From: Streptomyces lanatus
GTDB taxonomy: Bacteria; Actinomycetota; Actinomycetes; Streptomycetales; Streptomycetaceae
Assembly: GCF_014655715.1 (NCBI RefSeq)
Contig: NZ_BNBM01000014.1
Span: 203,101-267,100, forward strand
Reading direction: 5' to 3'
Length of the DNA stretch: 64,000 nucleotides
Under the pieces are notes generated by a model. It was given only the letters and a program-made list of their open reading frames with translations, was not told the DNA's origin and did not search any database. Positions 17,362 through 26,019 of this stretch are shown piece after piece. The first letter of the stretch is position 1, and every line of letters starts with the position of its first letter. The position numbers and the translations under genes are program-made.

Positions 17362-20169
17362 ATGACAGAGGACCTCTCACCGGCCGAGCGGTACGCGGCA
17401 GCACGCAGGCGCGCTGCCGAGCAGGCCACCGCGCTCGCCTCATTCCGCGAGATGTACGACTTCGGCCTCGACCCCTTCCAGATCGAGGCGTGCCAGGCGC
17501 TCGAGACGGGGAAGGGCGTACTGGTGGCCGCGCCCACCGGCTCCGGCAAGACGATCGTCGGCGAGTTCGCCGTCCACCTCGCCCTGATGCAGGGCAAGAA
17601 GTGCTTCTACACGACACCCATCAAGGCGCTGTCGAACCAGAAGTACGCCGACCTGTGCCGCCGTTACGGCAACGGCATGGTCGGTCTGCTCACCGGCGAC
17701 AACAGCGTCAACCCGGACGCCGCGGTGGTCGTGATGACCACCGAGGTGCTGCGGAACATGCTGTACGCCGGATCGCAGACCCTCCTCGGCCTCGGCTATG
17801 TGGTCATGGACGAGGTGCACTACCTCTCCGACCGCTTCCGTGGCGCCGTATGGGAAGAGGTGATCATCCACCTCCCCGAGTCGGTCACCCTCGTCTCGCT
17901 GTCGGCGACCGTGTCCAACGCCGAGGAGTTCGGCGACTGGCTCGACACCGTCCGCGGCGACACCGAGGTGATCGTCTCCGAGCACCGGCCCGTGCCCCTG
18001 TTCCAGCATGTGCTCGCCGGGCGGCGGATGTACGACCTGTTCGAGGAGGGCGAGGGCAGCAAGAAGGCCGTCAACCCCGACCTGATGCGGCTGGCCCGCA
18101 TGGAGGCCCAGCGGCCTTCGTTCCAGGACCGCAGACGTGGCCGTGCCATGCGCGAGGCCGACCGGGAGCGGGAGCGCAGACAGCGCTCCCGGGTGTGGAC
18201 GCCGGGGCGGCCCGAAGTCATCGAACGCCTCGACGCCGAGGGGCTGTTGCCCGCCATCACCTTCATCTTCAGCCGCGCCGCCTGCGAGGCCGCGGTCCAG
18301 CAGTGCCTGTACGCGGGCCTCAGGCTGAACGACGACGAGGCACGGGAAAAGGTTCGTGCCCTGGTCGAGGAGCGCACCGCGTCCATCCCGACCGAGGACC
18401 TGCACGTCCTCGGCTATTACGAGTGGCTGGAAGGCCTGGAGCGCGGCATAGCCGCTCACCACGCGGGCATGCTGCCGACCTTCAAGGAGGTCGTGGAGGA
18501 ACTCTTCGTACGCGGCCTGGTCAAAGCCGTGTTCGCGACCGAGACCCTCGCCCTCGGGATCAACATGCCGGCGCGCTCGGTGGTGCTGGAGAAGCTCGTC
18601 AAGTGGAACGGCGAGCAGCACGCCGACATCACACCGGGCGAGTACACCCAGCTGACGGGCCGGGCGGGCCGTCGCGGCATCGACGTCGAGGGCCATGCCG
18701 TCGTGCTGTGGCAGCGCGGGATCAGCCCCGAGCACCTGGCCGGGCTCGCGGGCACCCGCACCTATCCGCTGCGCTCCAGCTTCAAGCCGTCGTACAACAT
18801 GGCGGTCAACCTCGTCGAGCAGTTCGGCCGGCACCGCTCGCGCGAACTGCTGGAGACGTCCTTCGCACAGTTCCAGGCCGACAAGTCGGTCGTCGGGATC
18901 TCGCGCCAGGTACAGCGCAACGAGGAAGGGCTGTCCGGCTACAAGGAGTCCATGACCTGTCACCTCGGGAACTTCGAGGAGTACGCGGGCCTGCGCCGCG
19001 AACTGAAGGACCGCGAGAACGAGTTGGCCAAGCAGGGCGTCGCACAGCGCCGCGCGGAGGCCGCCGTCGCGCTGGAGAAGCTCAAGCCCGGCGATGTCAT
19101 CCATGTCCCGACGGGCAAGTACGCCGGTCTGGCCCTGGTCCTTGACCCCGGGCTGCCCGCCGGCCGGTCCAACGGCCACCGCGGCTTCGAGCACCACGAC
19201 GGGCCGCGCCCGCTGGTGCTGACCTCGGAGCGGCAGGTCAAGCGGCTGGCGTCGATGGACTTCCCGGTGCCCGTCGAGGCGTTGGAGCGGATGCGGATCC
19301 CGAAGTCCTTCAACCCGCGCTCCCCGCAGTCCCGTCGGGACCTGGCGTCCGCGCTGCGCTCCAAGGCCGGGCACATCGTGCCCGACCGGCACCGCAAGCG
19401 CGGCTCGCAGGCGACCGACGACCGTGAGATCGCCCGGTTGCGCAAGGCGATCCGCGCCCACCCCTGCCACGGCTGCGACGACCGTGAGGACCACGCCCGT
19501 TGGGCCGAGCGCTATCACCGGCTGATGCGTGACACCTCGCAGCTGGAGCGCCGTATCGAAGGCCGCACGAACACGATCGCGCGCACCTTCGACCGCATCG
19601 TCGCGCTGCTGACCGAGCTGGACTATCTGCGCGGCGACGAGGTCACCGAGCACGGCAAGCGGCTCGCCAGGCTCTACGGCGAACTGGACCTGCTGGCCAG
19701 TGAATGCCTGCGCGAGCGGGTGTGGGAGGGCCTCGGCCCCGCCGAACTGGCGGCCTGTGTCTCGGCGTTGGTGTACGAGGCACGGGTCGGGGACGACGCC
19801 ATGGCGCCGAAGCTGCCCTCGGGCAAGGCCAAGGCCGCGCTCGGGGAGATGGTGCGGATCTGGGGCCGGTTGGACGCGCTGGAGGAGGACTTCCGGATCA
19901 CCCAGTCCGAGGGCGTCGGGCAGCGCGAACCCGATCTGGGCTTCGCCTGGGCGGCGTACATGTGGGCCAGTGGCAAGGGGCTGGACGAGGTGCTCCGGGA
20001 GGCTGAGATGCCGGCCGGGGACTTTGTGCGGTGGTGCAAGCAGGTGATCGACGTGCTCGGGCAGATCGCTGCGGCTTCTCCGGTGGAGGGCTCCACCGTG
20101 ACCAAGAATGCGCGTAAGGCTGTGGAAGGGCTGCTGCGGGGGGTTGTCGCCTACTCTTCGGTGGGGTGA
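17362..20169 (+). CDS. helY: Ski2/Mtr4-like DExH RNA helicase HelY
   Basis: This 935-aa superfamily 2 helicase has Walker A APTGSGKT (57-64), a DEVH box (150-153), SLSATVSN (motif III) and QLTGRAGRRGID (motif VI), then a DSHCT-type C-terminal domain (about 760-930). A CHGCDD segment around residues 705-711 could bind a metal. The gene order tatA-tatC-helY next to pafBC is the same as in mycobacteria. It probably remodels RNA, but its substrate is not known from sequence. The ATG at 17362 fits the family N-terminus; the in-frame start at 17302 would add unrelated residues. Confidence 0.95.
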   Translation: MTEDLSPAERYAAARRRAAEQATALASFREMYDFGLDPFQIEACQALETGKGVLVAAPTGSGKTIVGEFAVHLALMQGKKCFYTTPIKALSNQKYADLCRRYGNGMVGLLTGDNSVNPDAAVVVMTTEVLRNMLYAGSQTLLGLGYVVMDEVHYLSDRFRGAVWEEVIIHLPESVTLVSLSATVSNAEEFGDWLDTVRGDTEVIVSEHRPVPLFQHVLAGRRMYDLFEEGEGSKKAVNPDLMRLARMEAQRPSFQDRRRGRAMREADRERERRQRSRVWTPGRPEVIERLDAEGLLPAITFIFSRAACEAAVQQCLYAGLRLNDDEAREKVRALVEERTASIPTEDLHVLGYYEWLEGLERGIAAHHAGMLPTFKEVVEELFVRGLVKAVFATETLALGINMPARSVVLEKLVKWNGEQHADITPGEYTQLTGRAGRRGIDVEGHAVVLWQRGISPEHLAGLAGTRTYPLRSSFKPSYNMAVNLVEQFGRHRSRELLETSFAQFQADKSVVGISRQVQRNEEGLSGYKESMTCHLGNFEEYAGLRRELKDRENELAKQGVAQRRAEAAVALEKLKPGDVIHVPTGKYAGLALVLDPGLPAGRSNGHRGFEHHDGPRPLVLTSERQVKRLASMDFPVPVEALERMRIPKSFNPRSPQSRRDLASALRSKAGHIVPDRHRKRGSQATDDREIARLRKAIRAHPCHGCDDREDHARWAERYHRLMRDTSQLERRIEGRTNTIARTFDRIVALLTELDYLRGDEVTEHGKRLARLYGELDLLASECLRERVWEGLGPAELAACVSALVYEARVGDDAMAPKLPSGKAKAALGEMVRIWGRLDALEEDFRITQSEGVGQREPDLGFAWAAYMWASGKGLDEVLREAEMPAGDFVRWCKQVIDVLGQIAAASPVEGSTVTKNARKAVEGLLRGVVAYSSVG

Positions 20170-20195
20170 GGCGTTCGGCGACCGGTGGAGGTCGG

Positions 20196-22401
20196 TCACG
20201 CAAGGATGACCAGTTGCTGGGTCGCCCTGGTCATCGCCACATAACGGTCCACCGCTCCCTCGATGCCCTGGCCGAACTCCTCCGGGTTCACCAGGACGAC
20301 CAGGTCGAACTCCAGGCCCTTCGACAGCTCCGGCGTCAGTGACCGCACCCGGTCCGTCGGGCGGAACGTGGGGTCGCCGATGACGCAGGCGACTCCCTCC
20401 GCATGCTCGGCGAGCCAGGTGTCCAGGATCGAGGCAAGGTCCGAAACGGAACCGTGCACGACCGGCACCCCTCCGCTGCGGATGGACGTCGGCACATTGG
20501 CGTCCGGCAGCGCGGCGCGGATCACCGGCTCGGCCTCCGCCATGATCTCTTCCGGTGTGCGGTAGTTGATGTTCAGGGAGGCCAGGTCGATCCGGTCGAG
20601 GCCGACCCGTTCGAGGCGTTCGCGCCAGGACTCGGTGAAGCCGTGCCGGGCCTGGGCGCGGTCGCCCACGATGGTGAAGCTCCGGGACGGGCAGCGCAGC
20701 AGCAGCATCTGCCACTCGGCGTCGGTCAGTTCCTGCGCCTCGTCCACCACGATGTGCGCGAACGGGCCGGCGAGCCGGTCGAGGTCTCCGGTCGGCAGTT
20801 CGGACTCGTCGACCAGGCTGACCTGGGCGTCCTGGCCCCGCAGCATGATCACCAGCCCTTCGCCCTCGTCGGTGTCGGCGCCGGAGTCGGCGGTGGCCTC
20901 GATCAGGTTGTCGACGACCTGCGTCATCCGCTCGCGCTGCGCGGCGAGGATCCCCTCCTGCCGGTGTCTGCGCCGGGCCGCGTCCGGGTCCCCGAGCCGG
21001 TGCCGGGCCGCGTCCAGGAGCGGCAGGTCGGACACCGTCCAGGCCTGCGCGTCCGCCCGCTGCAACCGCTGGACCTCCTCGCGGCCGAGCCAGGGCGCGC
21101 ACATCCGCAGATACGCGGGCACCGACCACAGGTCCGAGACCAGGTCCGTGGCATCGAGGAGCGGCCACGCACGGTTGAAGGCCGTCAGCAGTTCCCTGTT
21201 CCGGGTGAGCGACCTGCGGACCAGCTCGGCCGGGACCTCGCCGTCGTCGCCCGAGGCGTCCTCCTCGTGCCTGTCGACCAGGATCGTGAGCAGCTCCTCC
21301 CAGACCTGGTCGCGGGCCTCGTTGTGCGGCGTACCGGGTTCGGCCGCCTCGAACGCCACGGCCCAGTCGACGCCGCTCAACCGGACGTCGGACCAGGGAG
21401 TCGTGACCGTCATACCCTTCGCGGGCGGCTCCTCGTAGAACCGGACGGCCTTCTCGATCGCCCCGACCAGGTCCGCGGACGACTTCAGACGGGCCACCTC
21501 CGGATCGGCCTCGGCCTTCGCCGTGGCACCCTCCGGAACCAGGTCCGCGAGCACGCAGGTCTGCACGCCCTCCTCGCCGAGGCTGGGCAGGACATCGGAG
21601 ACGTACGCCAGATACGGCCGGTGCGGGCCGACGAACAGCACGCCGCCCCGGCGGTGGTCGACGCGGGGGTCGGAGTGGAGCAGATAGGCGGAGCGGTGCA
21701 GGGCCACGACTGTCTTGCCCGTGCCGGGTCCGCCGTCGACGACGAGTGCGCCCCGGGATCCCGCGCGGATGACGGCGTCCTGGTCGGCCTGGATGGTGGC
21801 GAGCACGTCCCGCATCCGAGGTGAGCGGTTGCCGCCCAGGCCGGCGATGAACGCGGACTGGTCGTCGAGCGCGGCATGCCCGGCGAAGCCGTCCTGGGTG
21901 AACACCTCGTCCCAGTAGTCGCTGATCCGTCCGCCGGTCCAGCGGTACCTGCGGCGGCTGGCCAGGCCCATCGGATTGGCGTGGGTGGCGCCGAAGAACG
22001 GCTCGGCCGCGGGGGAGCGCCAGTCGATGAGCAGTCGGCGGCCCGTGTCGTCGGTCAGGCCGAGCCGTCCGACGTACACGGGCTCGGTGCCATCTGCGCC
22101 GACCATGCCCGAGGCACAGGTCGAGGCCGAAGCGGCGCAGGGTGCGCAGCCGGGCGGTGAGCCGGTGGATCTCGCTGTCCCGGTCCATCGCCTCCCGGCC
22201 CAGGCCCCCCGGCGCCCTGCGCGCGGCGGCGAGACGGTCGGACAGCTCGGTGATCGTCTTCTCCAGGCAGTCGGCGATGGCCGCGAAGTGCCTCTCGTCG
22301 CCGGCGATCAGAGTCGGTTCGGCTTTGGGGGAGAGGCGTTCGGGCAGGTCGAACACGCTGGTTTCGGCTTGGCTCCTACTGTCACTCAACTGCACACGCA
22401 C
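20196..22401 (-). pseudogene. HelD-like superfamily I helicase, apparently frameshifted
   Basis: The C-terminal 636 aa (22106 to 20196) contain Walker A GGPGTGKTVVALHR, HIVVDEAQELTDAEWQ (Walker B), GDRAQARHG and a UvrD-like end YVAMTRATQQLVIL, the HelD/UvrD pattern of factors that recycle stalled RNA polymerase. The matching N-terminus (about 98 aa, GTG at 22401 behind GGGAG, ending RRFGLDLCLG) is in another frame. The join lies near 22104-22110, where CTCGGGCATGGTC reads as if two bases (one CA unit) were lost. Restored, the product would be about 735 aa. It could be a real pseudogene, a sequencing error or a shortened protein starting at 22106. Confidence 0.8.
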
Positions 22402-22858
22402 TTCTACGACTCCCGTTTCCGCAGGTCCTCGGCCTAGGCCGGTGATTGTGCGGTACAACGGGGGCCTTGCCGCAAGCCCCCCGGTGCGCTATACGTTGAG
22501 AGTGGCGAGGAGCAGGTGGCTCCTTGCCCTTCTTTTTTGCCTAGGTCCGGGCTCGGAACCCGATCTTCACCCGTCACGGTGAGTGACTTTCGCACGTGCG
22601 TGCGCCGTGACGCAGTGTATTCGAACGTAATCTGAGCGTATAAATGGGGCCGAGCGTACTCCTGTCTCGCACCCCATTTCAGGTGCTTGCTGAATATGAC
22701 ACAGCGATGATCCGGTCGGACTAAGCTCGCCCGCAGCGCACCGAGTTGAGGTGTATTCGTGCGCTTGTTCCCAAACATGCAGAAGATTCCGACATACCCA
22801 TGACGTACCCCGCTGCAAGCTCCCCCTACACCCAACCGATTCGTTTCAGAGGGCCCAC
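22402..22858. promoter_or_regulatory. Intergenic control region upstream of the conservon
   Basis: These 457 nt hold no credible gene. An inverted repeat GTCACGG (22573-22579) / CCGTGAC (22605-22611) encloses the ten-bp palindrome CGCACGTGCG (22591-22600), and GTCAC/GTGAC (22573-22577, 22583-22587) is nested in it. An AT-richer stretch (22612-22640, with GTATAAA) follows and may contain the promoter for cvnA. No regulator can be named. Confidence 0.55.
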
Positions 22859-24451
22859 ATGGTGAGCGTTCAATCCCCGCCGAGTCGCCGTGAACTCCCG
22901 TACGCGCGCGTACTGTTGCTGCCGGCCATAGTGATGGCCGCGGCGACCGGAGCCGCCGTCGCCGTGGTGGCGGAGCCGGCCCGGACGGCCGTCGGCGTAT
23001 GCGGTGCCGTGGCCGTTCTGCTGGTGATGGCCTCCGCGGCCGAAGCGGTGCGTCGAGGCCGCCTCCTGAGAGACCTGCGGGCCGACCACGCCCGTCACAC
23101 CGCGTACATGGAGCGCCGTATCGCCGCCCATGACGAGGAGATGTCCCGGCTCGCCACGGAGATCACACCGGCCGCGATCCACCGGCTGCAATGCGGCAGT
23201 TCAGCGTATGAGGTGATGCGAGACCTCGCCGACATCGATCCGTCCTACGCCCATCTCTCCCGGGCACAGCTCGCGTTGGTGGAGTCGATGCTCGCCATCG
23301 TCGACCACGAGGAAGCCCTCCGCGACTCCTCCCAGCGCTCCTTCGTCAACATCGCCCGCCGTGTCCAGTCGATCGTCCACCAACAGGCCGTGGAACTGCG
23401 GGAGATGGAGGAGGACCACGGCCGCAACCCCGAGGTCTTCGACGACCTGCTGCGCATCGACCACGGCACCATGCTGATCGGCCGCCTCGCCGACTCCATC
23501 TCCGTGCTCGGCGGCGGCCGGCCCGGCCGCCAGTGGCCCGAACCCGTCCCGCTGTACAGCGTGCTGCGCGGCGCCATGTCCAGGATCCTGGAGTACCGCC
23601 GCATCAGCCTGGACTCCATCGTCCACGTCAACATCGCCGGAATCTCCGTCGAGCCGATCATCCACGCCGCGGCCGAACTCCTCGACAACGCCACGCGCTA
23701 CTCCCCGCCGCAGACCAAGGTGCACGTCACCGCCACCGAGGTGCAGACCGGAATCGCGATCGAGATCGAGGACTCCGGCGTCAGCCTCAGCGAGGAGGCC
23801 CGCGCCCGGGTCGAGGGCATGCTGGAGCGCGCCAAGCAGGGCACCGACCTCCAGGACCTCGGAGAGGCCCCACGCCTGGGCCTGGCCGTCGTGGGCCGTC
23901 TCTGCACGGCGTTCAACATGCAGGTCGCGTTGCGAACCTCGGCGTACGGCGGCGTCCGCGCCGTTCTCGTGGTGCCGCGCGAGATGATGACCACCGACCC
24001 CGCGCCCGGACTCGCCCACGGCGTCGGCGCCGCGGCGGCGCCCAAGGCCGACGCCGACGCCCTCGAAGGCCCCAAGCGTGCCCCCAAGAAGCGTCGCCCC
24101 ACCAGCCCGAAGATCCCCACCACGGTCTCCATGGAGGACGACGTCCCCGTGGTCACCGAGTGGACCGCGGGCGGGCTGCCGCAGCGCCGCAGCCGGGTGA
24201 AGACCCCGCTCAGCAAGCGCATCGCCGAGCAGGCGGCCATCGAGCAGGCAGAGCGGGAGGGCAGGCCCACCGTCTGGTCGACGCGCAGGCCCGAGCCGGA
24301 GCCCGAGCCGGAGAAGGACGACGAGCCCGCCCCCGGAGCATGGGTCGAGGCGTTCTGGAACGGACTCAAGGACAAGCCCGACCCCTACACACTCCAGCCG
24401 CGAACTCAACCGGCCCGCCCCGAGGCCGATGACGAGGGGGACATCAAGTGA
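22859..24451 (+). CDS. cvnA: Conservon histidine-kinase-like protein CvnA
   Basis: This is a protein of about 530 aa with two N-terminal transmembrane helices (about 15-60), a coiled dimerisation region, and a GHKL ATPase domain with N-box ELLDNATRYSPP and G1 EIEDSGVS. A canonical phospho-accepting H-box is not obvious, as is usual for CvnA proteins, and the C-terminal third is proline-rich and disordered. Gene order with the flanking genes indicates this corresponds to S. coelicolor cvn9 (rarA), a regulator of aerial mycelium formation. The ATG at 22859 lies behind AGAGGG; a GTG one codon later is possible. It overlaps cvnB by four nt (GTGA). Confidence 0.93.
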   Translation: MVSVQSPPSRRELPYARVLLLPAIVMAAATGAAVAVVAEPARTAVGVCGAVAVLLVMASAAEAVRRGRLLRDLRADHARHTAYMERRIAAHDEEMSRLATEITPAAIHRLQCGSSAYEVMRDLADIDPSYAHLSRAQLALVESMLAIVDHEEALRDSSQRSFVNIARRVQSIVHQQAVELREMEEDHGRNPEVFDDLLRIDHGTMLIGRLADSISVLGGGRPGRQWPEPVPLYSVLRGAMSRILEYRRISLDSIVHVNIAGISVEPIIHAAAELLDNATRYSPPQTKVHVTATEVQTGIAIEIEDSGVSLSEEARARVEGMLERAKQGTDLQDLGEAPRLGLAVVGRLCTAFNMQVALRTSAYGGVRAVLVVPREMMTTDPAPGLAHGVGAAAAPKADADALEGPKRAPKKRRPTSPKIPTTVSMEDDVPVVTEWTAGGLPQRRSRVKTPLSKRIAEQAAIEQAEREGRPTVWSTRRPEPEPEPEKDDEPAPGAWVEAFWNGLKDKPDPYTLQPRTQPARPEADDEGDIK

Positions 24452-24855
24452 TCCAGCAGCGCGCCAACTTCGACTGGATGCTCAAGGAGCTCCACGACGG
24501 CGTACCCGGCATCGAGATGATCGTGGTGCTCTCCGCCGACGGTCTGCGCATCGCCCGCTACGGCGGTGACCCGGACACCGCCGACCGCGTCGCTGCGGCG
24601 TGCGCCGGTCTGCAGAGCCTGGCGAGCGCTGTCGCCACGGAGATCCCCAACAGCGACGGCAAGATGAAGATGGTCCTCATCGAGATCAATGGCGGCTACT
24701 TCTATCTGATGGCCGCCGGCGCCAACGCCTATCTCGCCGTGCTCTCCGACACGTTCGCCGAGCCGGGTCGGATGAGCAACCGGATGTCCGACCTCGTCGC
24801 CCGGATCGGTGCCCATCTCACCAGTCCGCCCCGGCGCAATGGGCAGACCGTATGA
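24448..24855 (+). CDS. cvnB: Roadblock/LC7-domain protein CvnB
   Basis: This 135-aa protein is almost entirely a roadblock/LC7 fold (about 8-110, with GIEMIVVLSADGLRIARYGG and MVLIEINGGYFYLMAAG). In conservons it joins CvnA, CvnC and the GTPase CvnD at the membrane in a G-protein-like complex. Roadblock proteins commonly modulate small GTPases. Both ends overlap their neighbours by four nt (GTGA and ATGA), so translation is coupled. It corresponds to rarB. Confidence 0.95.
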   Translation: MIQQRANFDWMLKELHDGVPGIEMIVVLSADGLRIARYGGDPDTADRVAAACAGLQSLASAVATEIPNSDGKMKMVLIEINGGYFYLMAAGANAYLAVLSDTFAEPGRMSNRMSDLVARIGAHLTSPPRRNGQTV

Positions 24856-25253
24856 CTCCTCCGAAACGCCAGCGGCGACGTCCCAAGGAGAAACCGGCAC
24901 CACCGCCGCCCCAGACGGGGAAGCAGAAGAACCCGGAGCGGCTCTTCGTGGTGGCCGGACCGGACGGCGGCGAGCGCGACGGCGACCTCGACCTCGTGAC
25001 CTTAATCGTGGCGCGCGCCGACCCCCCGCCGTCACCGACGCCCGAGCAGTCGGCGCTGCTCCGGCTCTGTACCGCCCCTCTGTCCGTGGCCGAGCTGTCG
25101 GCCTACCTCAACCTGCCGTTCAGCATGATGACGGTCCTGCTCACCGACATGCTGACGGCCGGACTGGTGACGGCACGCAACCCGATCGTGCGCCAGACCG
25201 TCGCCGACCGTTCAATCCTCGAAGCGGTGATGCATGGACTTCAAAGGCTCTGA
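24852..25253 (+). CDS. cvnC: DUF742 protein CvnC, with a TTA codon
   Basis: This 133-aa protein has a basic, proline-rich N-terminus and a DUF742 winged-helix-like core (about 45-130, LCTAPLSVAELSAYLNLPFSMMTVLLTDM). In the conservon complex it probably bridges the other subunits. Codon 51 is TTA (25002-25004, in DLVTLIVARAD), so full translation should need the bldA leucyl-tRNA and peak during differentiation. It overlaps cvnB by four nt and cvnD by 20 nt. It corresponds to rarC. Confidence 0.95.
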   Translation: MTPPKRQRRRPKEKPAPPPPQTGKQKNPERLFVVAGPDGGERDGDLDLVTLIVARADPPPSPTPEQSALLRLCTAPLSVAELSAYLNLPFSMMTVLLTDMLTAGLVTARNPIVRQTVADRSILEAVMHGLQRL

Positions 25254-25854
25254 CACCGTTCCCGGTCCGCGGACCGAGGACCAGCTGCCGCACACGGCCG
25301 AGGCCGCCGTGAAGATCGTGATCGTGGGCGGCTTCGGCGTCGGAAAGACGACCATGGTTGGCTCGGTCAGCGAGATCAGGCCGCTGACCACCGAAGAGAC
25401 CATGACGCAGGCCGGTATCGGCGTCGACGACAACTTCGGCTCGGACACCAAGACGGCCACCACCGTCGCGATGGACTTCGGCCGCATCAGCATCACCGAG
25501 CAACTGGTGCTGTATCTCTTCGGTACGCCCGGACAGGAGCGCTTCTGGTTCCTGTGGAACGGCCTGTTCGACGGCGCGCTCGGCGCGGTCGTGCTGATCG
25601 ACACGCGCCGCCTCGAGGTCAGCTTCGACGTCATGGGGCGGCTGGAGGAGCGCGGTGTGCCGTTCGTGGTGGCCGTCAACACCTTCCCGGACGCGCCCCG
25701 TTACCCCGTCGACGAACTCCGGACGGCACTCGATCTGCCCGAGGAGATCCCCATCATCGAGTGCGACGTACGTCGCCGGGCCTCCAGCCGGGACGTATTG
25801 ATGACGTTGCTGCAGTTCCTGCACGCGCTGGCCATGGCGAAGGCGCCCGCATGA
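25234..25854 (+). CDS. cvnD: Conservon small GTPase CvnD
   Basis: This 206-aa Ras-like GTPase has P-loop GGFGVGKTT (about 32-40), switch II FGTPGQERF and an NTFP motif in place of the usual NKxD. It is the catalytic switch of the CvnABCD complex. The 20-nt overlap with cvnC suggests strict coupling. A perfect hairpin (25895-25918) follows before the P450 gene. It corresponds to rarD. Confidence 0.95.
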   Translation: MDFKGSDTVPGPRTEDQLPHTAEAAVKIVIVGGFGVGKTTMVGSVSEIRPLTTEETMTQAGIGVDDNFGSDTKTATTVAMDFGRISITEQLVLYLFGTPGQERFWFLWNGLFDGALGAVVLIDTRRLEVSFDVMGRLEERGVPFVVAVNTFPDAPRYPVDELRTALDLPEEIPIIECDVRRRASSRDVLMTLLQFLHALAMAKAPA

Positions 25855-25894
25855 TCTGCAGACCGGTCGCACCGCACGTGTCCTGAACATGTGC

Positions 25895-25918
25895 GCAGAC
25901 GGCGCCCGCCCCGTCTGC
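25895..25918 (+). terminator. Perfect hairpin between cvnD and the P450 gene
   Basis: GCAGACGG (25895-25902) and CCGTCTGC (25911-25918) form an eight-bp stem without a U-tract. It may attenuate or process the transcript between cvnD and the P450 rather than terminate it. Confidence 0.5.
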
Positions 25919-26019
25919 ACGACCTCTGCCCGGTTCTCGGCTTCGATCGAATCGCCTGAACCGGGGCATCCCGTTACCTCTTGTACAGCCGGAATCACTT
26001 CAGCTTCGGAGCGACCACC

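Noticed and set aside
17440..22458. A 1672-codon open frame on the minus strand across helY
   Set aside because: Only its first 100 codons (HelD N-terminus) are real. The rest is antisense to helY, is rich in Ala/Arg/Val/Gly and has no domain, as expected for a high-GC shadow frame.
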